A stretch of 7,922 bases of DNA. It comes from DATMYQ01 sp035560935 (lineage in GTDB: Bacteria > Bacillota > Negativicutes > Sporomusales > Sporomusaceae). The stretch is from contig DATMYQ010000337.1 in assembly GCA_035560935.1 (NCBI GenBank), positions 1 through 7,922 on the forward strand, in the 5' to 3' direction. The notes beneath the pieces were generated by a model, which was not told the DNA's origin, searched no databases, and was given only the letters and a program-made list of their open reading frames with translations. Both the position numbers and the translations under genes were made by a program. This document shows, one piece after another, positions 7,068 to 7,922 of the stretch (its first letter is position 1; each line of letters begins with the position of its first letter).

Positions 7068-7092
7068 GGCGAACACCTCCAGAAAAAGATTT

Positions 7093-7168
7093 TGTTACTG
7101 TTCATTATTTTACCGGATTTTTCATCATGCTTTGTAGCGAACAAGTTAAATTTTGATGAACAGTAACA
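7093..7168. repeat. 76-bp segment bounded by 13-bp perfect inverted repeats
   Basis: TGTTACTGTTCAT (7093-7105) and ATGAACAGTAACA (7156-7168) are exact reverse complements. Inside, TTCATCA (7121-7127) pairs with TGATGAA (7154-7160), which overlaps the right outer arm, so two mutually exclusive folds are possible. It could be a small MITE-like element, although I see no target-site duplication, or a DNA-looping operator: one arm lies in the spacer of a candidate promoter and the other some 63 bp away, downstream of the start. Confidence 0.55.
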
Positions 7169-7178
7169 GGGACGTCAA
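7150..7178 (-). promoter_or_regulatory. Candidate promoter for the 37-aa ORF
   Basis: On the minus strand TTGACG (7178-7173, 5/6 match) is followed after 17 bp by CAAAAT (7155-7150, 4/6 match). Transcription would begin near 7143, leaving a leader of about 75 nt before the small ORF. The spacer is formed largely by one arm of the inverted repeat at 7156-7168, which would suit control by a dimeric regulator. Prediction only. Confidence 0.4.
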
Positions 7179-7203
7179 AAATCAGAGCGAGTCCGCAGGA
7201 GAA

Positions 7204-7250
7204 AAGATATCCCTCCCTGAACTGAGCAAAAGTTCGGAGAGGGATATCTT
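7204..7250 (-). terminator. Rho-independent terminator of the ECF S-component gene
   Basis: AAGATATCCCTC (7204-7215) and GAGGGATATCTT (7239-7250) are perfect reverse complements. The stem extends inward through CT/GG and GAACT/AGTTC to about 19 paired positions with one C-A mismatch, one G-U pair and a 7-nt loop. On the minus strand the stem runs into CTTTTCTCC, a short T-rich tail, 68 nt after the ECF stop. On the plus strand the tail is weaker. Confidence 0.7.
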
Positions 7251-7317
7251 CTGAAAGCGGGATTTTGCACCCGGCTCTGCAGCTGGAGAAGGGGCAGGGG
7301 TTCGCTACCGCGGATAG

Positions 7318-7863
7318 TTACCGCTGGCGGTTTCCGGCCCAGGCCAAAGCGGTTCCCAGTTTTTTCAATTTGGGTGCAATCGGCAGCACCAGGGCGGACG
7401 CCACGCCAATCTGCACCAGATTGCCGGGTATGGAGGTCAGCGGCGCCAGCCAGTTGCCGTAAATGATGGCTTCCGCGCCGTAATAACCCGTTACCTTAAT
7501 CAGGCAGGCTGCAGCCAAAGCCGCGGCGTAAGCCGCAAGGGTCTGGCGCTTCTCGCCGATGGCGCCGACGGTGTAACCCATCAGGCCGACAATGATCAAA
7601 GTGAAGGGGGCCCATAAAAACCAGCCGCCGACTACGTCGAACAGTGCCATCCCCAAACCACCTGCCACGGCGCCCATCCAGCGACCGTAAAGAATGGCGA
7701 TCAAAAACAGCGGCACATTCCCCAGGTGAATCAATCCGCCGTTGGCGGCAATGGGAAGCCGTACATTGACGAATACCGTGCAGGTAAAAACGAGTGCGAT
7801 GCCCAACGCGGCATAGACCAATTGCCGGGTTTGATTGAAGGAAGTTTGTTCCTGTTGCTCCAA
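7318..7863 (-). CDS. ECF transporter S component (substrate-binding membrane protein)
   Basis: A hydrophobic protein of about 181 residues resembling the ECF-type riboflavin/HMP S-component family (COG4720/PF07155-like). It would bind a vitamin or precursor in the membrane and work with a shared ECF energising module (EcfA, EcfA', EcfT) encoded elsewhere. Five or six membrane segments are visible from about residue 14 on. The family-like pattern is GGLIHLGNVPLFLIAILYG, then GAVAGGLGMALFDVVGGW, and late PGNLVQIG. A GTG at 7875 extends the frame, but the strong SD AAGGTGG (7878-7872) overlaps that codon and lies 8 nt before the TTG at 7863, so TTG is the likelier start. It appears to be a single-gene unit ended by the hairpin at 7204-7250. 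The substrate cannot be assigned; no riboswitch is visible in the 59 bp upstream. Confidence 0.85.
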   Translation of the reverse strand: MEQQEQTSFNQTRQLVYAALGIALVFTCTVFVNVRLPIAANGGLIHLGNVPLFLIAILYGRWMGAVAGGLGMALFDVVGGWFLWAPFTLIIVGLMGYTVGAIGEKRQTLAAYAAALAAACLIKVTGYYGAEAIIYGNWLAPLTSIPGNLVQIGVASALVLPIAPKLKKLGTALAWAGNRQR

Positions 7864-7893
7864 AGATAATTCCACCTTTCCCGTTTCTGTTTG

Positions 7894-7915
7894 GATACCA
7901 GTATCTTATCGATAA
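7894..7915. promoter_or_regulatory. Two adjacent palindromes upstream of the ECF gene
   Basis: GATACCAGTATC (7894-7905; arms GATAC/GTATC around CA) abuts the perfect 10-bp palindrome TTATCGATAA (7906-7915), about 31-52 bp before the ECF start. This is where an operator would lie. The promoter itself cannot be assessed because the window ends at 7922. Confidence 0.35.
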
Positions 7916-7922
7916 ACATGAG

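Overview
The window looks like chromosome from an anaerobic, low-to-mid GC Firmicute, most likely a diderm of the Negativicutes/Sporomusaceae type. The grounds are strong AAGGAGG-like ribosome binding sites, GTG/TTG starts, an ECF-transporter S component, an oxygen-sensitive (radical SAM) sulfatase maturase and a 7TM-type histidine kinase. This placement is inferred from gene style, not from a marker gene. No rRNA, tRNA, CRISPR array, transposase or phage gene was seen.

Layout: (1) 71-2432, minus strand: a two-gene two-component operon, a membrane histidine kinase (7TM + PAS + HisKA_3/HATPase) followed 22 bp later by a NarL/LuxR-family response regulator. A good sigma70-like promoter with an inverted repeat around its -10 sits just upstream of the kinase. 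(2) 2433-3133: a 701-bp divergent intergenic region. Its left half is rich in hairpins and does not look coding; its right half is AT-rich and ends in a possible 13-codon leader ORF. (3) 3134-6870, plus strand: an exported arylsulfatase with a serine-type formylglycine motif and a C-terminal jelly-roll-like extension, then the cytoplasmic anaerobic sulfatase-maturating enzyme (anSME, AtsB-like) that would convert that serine to formylglycine. (4) 6871-7317: a 37-codon minus-strand ORF with an excellent RBS, a 76-bp inverted-repeat segment around its upstream region, and a strong terminator hairpin. (5) 7318-7863, minus strand: an ECF transporter S component, probably starting at TTG, with two palindromes upstream near the window edge.

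How it works together: the sulfatase and its maturase are a self-contained unit for making an active secreted or periplasmic sulfatase without oxygen. The serine is oxidised in the cytoplasm by the radical SAM enzyme before Sec export. The divergent two-component system is well placed to control it, but only position supports that. The ECF gene and the 37-aa ORF appear to be unrelated units. Each individual family is known; the least explained parts are the small ORFs, the hairpin-rich intergenic block and the inverted repeats.
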